NCBI RefSeq assembly: GCF_000315625.1
Contig: NW_005434581.1
Span: forward strand, 298,195 to 329,653
Direction of reading: 5' to 3'
DNA from: Guillardia theta CCMP2712
Lineage: Eukaryota > Cryptophyceae > Pyrenomonadales > Geminigeraceae
DNA length: 31,459 nt
Shown: in pieces, positions 28,821 through 31,459 of the stretch
How the letters are laid out: each line of letters starts with the position of its first letter
Position numbering within the stretch: the stretch's first letter is position 1
Notes under the pieces: model-generated
What the model saw: only the letters and a program-made list of their open reading frames with translations
Databases searched by the model: none
What the model was told of the DNA's origin: nothing
Program-made: the position numbers and the translations under genes

Positions 28821-29704
28821 ATGGCGGAATCTGTTCGATCGAAGTTTCAGAGGTCAGTAAGGAAGCTGATCCGCATGGGGAGGAGAGATTCCTTCGTGGG
28901 CTTCGAGGAGCAGCCCATTGTCAACTTCATCAGGCACAGGTACGATGCTGTCAAGGACGTGTTTGTCAAGGATGAAGTGAAGGCGATGCTGGAGACAAAC
29001 ACTCTCAAGGTGGCGCTGGAAGGAGCGACGAGGGAGCTGTACAGGATCAAGATCATGACTAAGTTCCGAGGGAGCGACAACTACGTTGCCAAGAGGTACA
29101 AGAGTCACGTGCAAGCCACCGACGAGATGTACTTCACGGACTGCAAGATGCAGGTGAGGAGCTGTGGTGCCCGCGGGGAGAGGAGGAAGGAGGAGGGAGG
29201 GAGGGAGGGAGAAGGGAGGGAGGGGGAAGGGAGGGAGGGAGAAGGGAGGAGGAGGGCTGACGTCGCTGAAAGATGATAGCCAAGAAGATGGCGGACGACT
29301 TCAACAAGCTGAAGCCTCCCACCGGATCGACTTCCTAGAGAGTTTCGTGCTCGAGATGGCAACGGGGGACGGAGGAAAGCAGCTCTTCACAGCCGAGAAG
29401 TTCGTCCAAGGAGACTACCAGAAGCATTCCTCCAACAGCGGGTTCGTGCAGGAGGTTCACCATAGGATGACTCCCCACGCCTTCAGCCACTTCAGCTATG
29501 TGCACAGCAAGGGAAGGTTGATGATTGTGGACATCCAGGGTGTGGGAGACCTCTGGACAGACCCGCAGGTGATGCGGTGGAGGAGGCCAGCGCGTGCCCT
29601 TGTCCCTCTTGCTTCCATCGTGCTGCTCCCTGCTCCCTGCTCCCTGCTCCATGCTCCATGCTCCATGCTCCATGCTCCTTGCTCCTTGCTCCCTGCTCCA
29701 GCAC

Positions 29705-29740
<36 letters not shown>

Positions 29741-31113
29741 GCTCATCCTCCTCTCTTCTCCTCTCCTCCATCTCCCCCCTCTTTCTCTTCTGCTCATCTT
29801 CCTTTTCACAGATTCACTCGGTCGAAGACGAGCATGCCTTCGGCGTGGGCAATTTGGGCCTGACGGGCATCGCAAAATTCTTCCGCACCTACCACTACAA
29901 CCCGCTGTGCGAGTGGATAGGCCTCATTCCCTTCCAGCAGAGCCCCAGCGACCTTCCACCTTCCATAGACTGGGAAGAGGTGGGCTGCAGCTGGGGTTGG
30001 AGGAGGCGGAGGGGTGAGGGTGGGATGGCAGGCGGCGCATGATTGGAAACTGAGCGACCTGGCGAAGAAGAAGAACTCGCAGCGACCGTTCATAGCGAAG
30101 CTGTAGGTTGAGGAAGGGGGAGGGAGGGAGGGGAAGGAGTGGAGGAGAAATAGGTGATTGGAGAGGAATACAGACGGGAAGGGAGGAGAGAAAGATTATG
30201 CTGGAATAGCAAGTGGCTGGAAGAGAGCGAAGGAAAGAAGAGAGGAGGGAGAGGAGGCAGGGAGGAAGAGAGAGGAGGGAGAGGAGGGAGAGGAGGGAGA
30301 GAGCGAGGCATCGAGGGAGGAAGGAATGTAGAGGAGGAGGGAGGGAGGAAAGGGGAAAGGATCGTAGGGTAATGTACATGACGGCAGGTGCTCAAAACTT
30401 GGAGCAGACGTGCATTTCCAGATGGCAAAGATGTACGAGAATGGAGTCTTCAGCGATGACGGGTGAAGAGAAGAAAGTTTGTTGCATGACATGATGAACA
30501 TGCTGACAGTCGTGGCGATGTTGAGTCTGCCTTGTTCATGTGCAATGTGCCGCTAAGATGGGATATGCTAAGGCGAATGTGATCATGGCCAAGGTGAGAA
30601 GAGGGAGAGGGAGAGGGAAAGCGAGAGGGAGAGGGAGAGGGAGAGCGAGGGAAAGAGGGAGAGCGAGGGAAAGAGGGAGAGCGAGGGGGAGAGCGAGAGG
30701 AAGAGCGAGAGGGAGAGCGAGGGAGACAGGAAGGGAGAGGGAGGGAGAACCAGAGGGAGAGGGAGAGGGAGGGAGAGAGACGGGGAGGGAGTGGGAGGGA
30801 GGGAGGGCAAGAGCGAGAGAATGCGAAGGAGAAGAAGAAAGGAAACAACACTGTCAGAAGGACGAAGGCAACAACTACAGCTTCCATCATGATTGTGCTA
30901 GAACAATTTGTTCCTTCCTCCTCTTCTTCCTCTCGCCTGCTCATCGCATCTCTGCTGCAGCTCTACTCGGGTATTGCCCGAGACGTGCTCCGAGACTACA
31001 AGATGGAGGAAGACCCTGGCAAAGCGTTCGAGCACTGGTACGTGGGAAGTGAAAGGGAAGGAGGAGGGAGAGAGGGAGGGAAAGTGGGCAGGAGACAGGA
31101 AACAGGAAGGGCG

Positions 31114-31197
<84 letters not shown>

Positions 31198-31393
31198 CAG
31201 CAGACAGACGTGGACGTGGACGTGGGCGTTGACGAGGACGAGGACGGACAGGAGGAGCAGGAGGAGCAGGAGGAGGGATTAATGATTGTGTCAGGCTGGA
31301 AGCGGCGAAGGAGAAGGAGCACACGGCCATGCACATGGTGGCGCAATTCTACGAGGGGACTCTGACGGCTCCTAACGTCGAGATCTCCTACAA
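28821..31393 (+). CDS. eEF2-kinase-like alpha-kinase with Sel1-like tail (two apparent frameshifts)
   Basis: Atypical alpha-kinase; eEF2K phosphorylates elongation factor 2 and slows translation elongation. Exons: 28821-29153, 29273-29568, 29812-29979, 30032-30102, 30388-30462, 30510-30593, 30961-31037, 31295-31393. Motifs: RHRYDAV, GSDNYVAKRY with the ATP-binding Lys (K91 from this Met), QLFTAEKFVQGDYQKHSSNS, TPHAFSHFSY, IVDIQGVGDLWTDPQ, VGNLGLTGIAKFF. Then come Sel1-like pieces: VHFQMAKMYENGVFSDDG, GDVESALFMCNV-AAKMGYAKAN, DVLRDYKMEEDPGKAFEHW, LEAAKEKEHTAMHMVAQFY. This order (kinase, then Sel1-like helices) is that of eEF2K. Two exons lack one base each (near 29320 and 30550). The zinc-site HxCxxxC reads YHYNPLC. 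The calmodulin-binding N-terminus of animal eEF2K is not evident; an upstream exon could hold it. At 31392 the sequence reads TACAAGTAATG: either a stop (TAA) or a GTAATG donor, so the 3' end is open. Confidence 0.85.
29180..29256. repeat. GGGAG-rich tract in alpha-kinase intron 1
   Basis: GGGA and GGAGGGA units in intron 29154-29272, purine-rich in the sense direction. Confidence 0.8.
29625..29745. repeat. TGCTCCC heptamer and TGCTCC hexamer arrays in alpha-kinase intron
   Basis: TGCTCCC and TGCTCCA heptamers (about 29625-29700), then TGCTCC hexamers (about 29705-29740), in intron 29569-29811. TGCTCCC is the reverse complement of the GGGAGCA array in the TKL kinase intron. Confidence 0.9.
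30190..30360. repeat. GA-rich intronic tract
   Basis: GAGGGAGAGGA words in intron 30103-30387 of the alpha-kinase gene. Confidence 0.75.
30596..30835. repeat. GGGAGA/GAGCGA tract in alpha-kinase intron
   Basis: Hexamer-like GGGAGA, GAGCGA and GGAAAGA units following the donor at 30594. Frames reading Arg/Gly/Glu across it are artefacts. Confidence 0.85.
31112..31198. repeat. GGAGCA hexamer array in alpha-kinase intron
   Basis: About 14 copies of GGAGCA in intron 31038-31294, the same hexamer seen in WDR75 intron 25800-25862. Confidence 0.95.
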
Positions 31394-31395
31394 GT

Positions 31396-31396
31396 A

Positions 31397-31430
<34 letters not shown>

Positions 31431-31459
31431 CGATGACGATGACGATGATGATGATGATG
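31396..31459. repeat. GAT trinucleotide run at window end
   Basis: GAT/GAC repeat beginning right after the TAA/GTAATG ambiguity at the end of the alpha-kinase model and running off the window. Confidence 0.9.

Overview
This is a nuclear genome window from a unicellular eukaryote. The evidence is dense GT-AG introns, eukaryote-only gene families (WDR75/UTP17, UBE2H, an eEF2-kinase-type alpha-kinase, a TKL kinase, Sfi1-like repeats), no bacterial-style operons, and several TGTAA elements 48-165 nt after stop codons, a poly(A) signal best known from green algae but not exclusive to them. An algal protist is the best guess. A Crypton-like tyrosine recombinase and a small HTH protein recall families I associate with cryptophyte, stramenopile and haptophyte genomes. 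The species cannot be fixed from the window.

Layout. 1-1264: 5' part of an unrecognised signal-anchored coiled-coil gene (-). 2258-4994: degenerate-looking Crypton-like tyrosine recombinase (-). 6185-6634: small HTH protein (-). 7907-8691: UBE2H-type ubiquitin-conjugating enzyme (-). 10861-12477: Sfi1-like repeat and coiled-coil protein (-). About 12480-13652: unrecognised gene with an in-frame minisatellite (-). 15792-18970: TKL protein kinase (+). 19128-20872: adenosine kinase (-), convergent with the TKL kinase. 22218-23865: PDZ plus coiled-coil protein (+). 24126-28215: WDR75/UTP17 (-), convergent with the PDZ gene. 28821 to the window end: eEF2-kinase-like alpha-kinase with Sel1-like tail (+), divergent from WDR75.

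I built exon models by eye, requiring GT-AG (occasionally GC-AG) borders, phase continuity and family similarity. WDR75 (10 exons, 955 codons), adenosine kinase (5 exons, 340 codons) and the PDZ gene (9 exons, 374 codons) join without a break. UBE2H needs one extra base in a conserved exon and the alpha-kinase needs two; the TKL kinase needs either a 20-nt intron or one extra base.

Between genes there are two unusual textures. One is a set of GC-rich islands built from short inverted words (CCGGCC, GTACCGTAC, GTGACTGAG). The other is micro- and minisatellites that fill nearly every intron longer than about 100 nt, including a GGGAGCA heptamer used in opposite orientation in introns of two unrelated kinases. 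Functionally the recognisable genes are housekeeping and signalling genes (ribosome biogenesis, translation control, purine salvage, ubiquitin conjugation) interspersed with mobile-element remnants; nothing suggests a co-regulated pathway, although WDR75 and the eEF2K-like gene share one short intergenic region.
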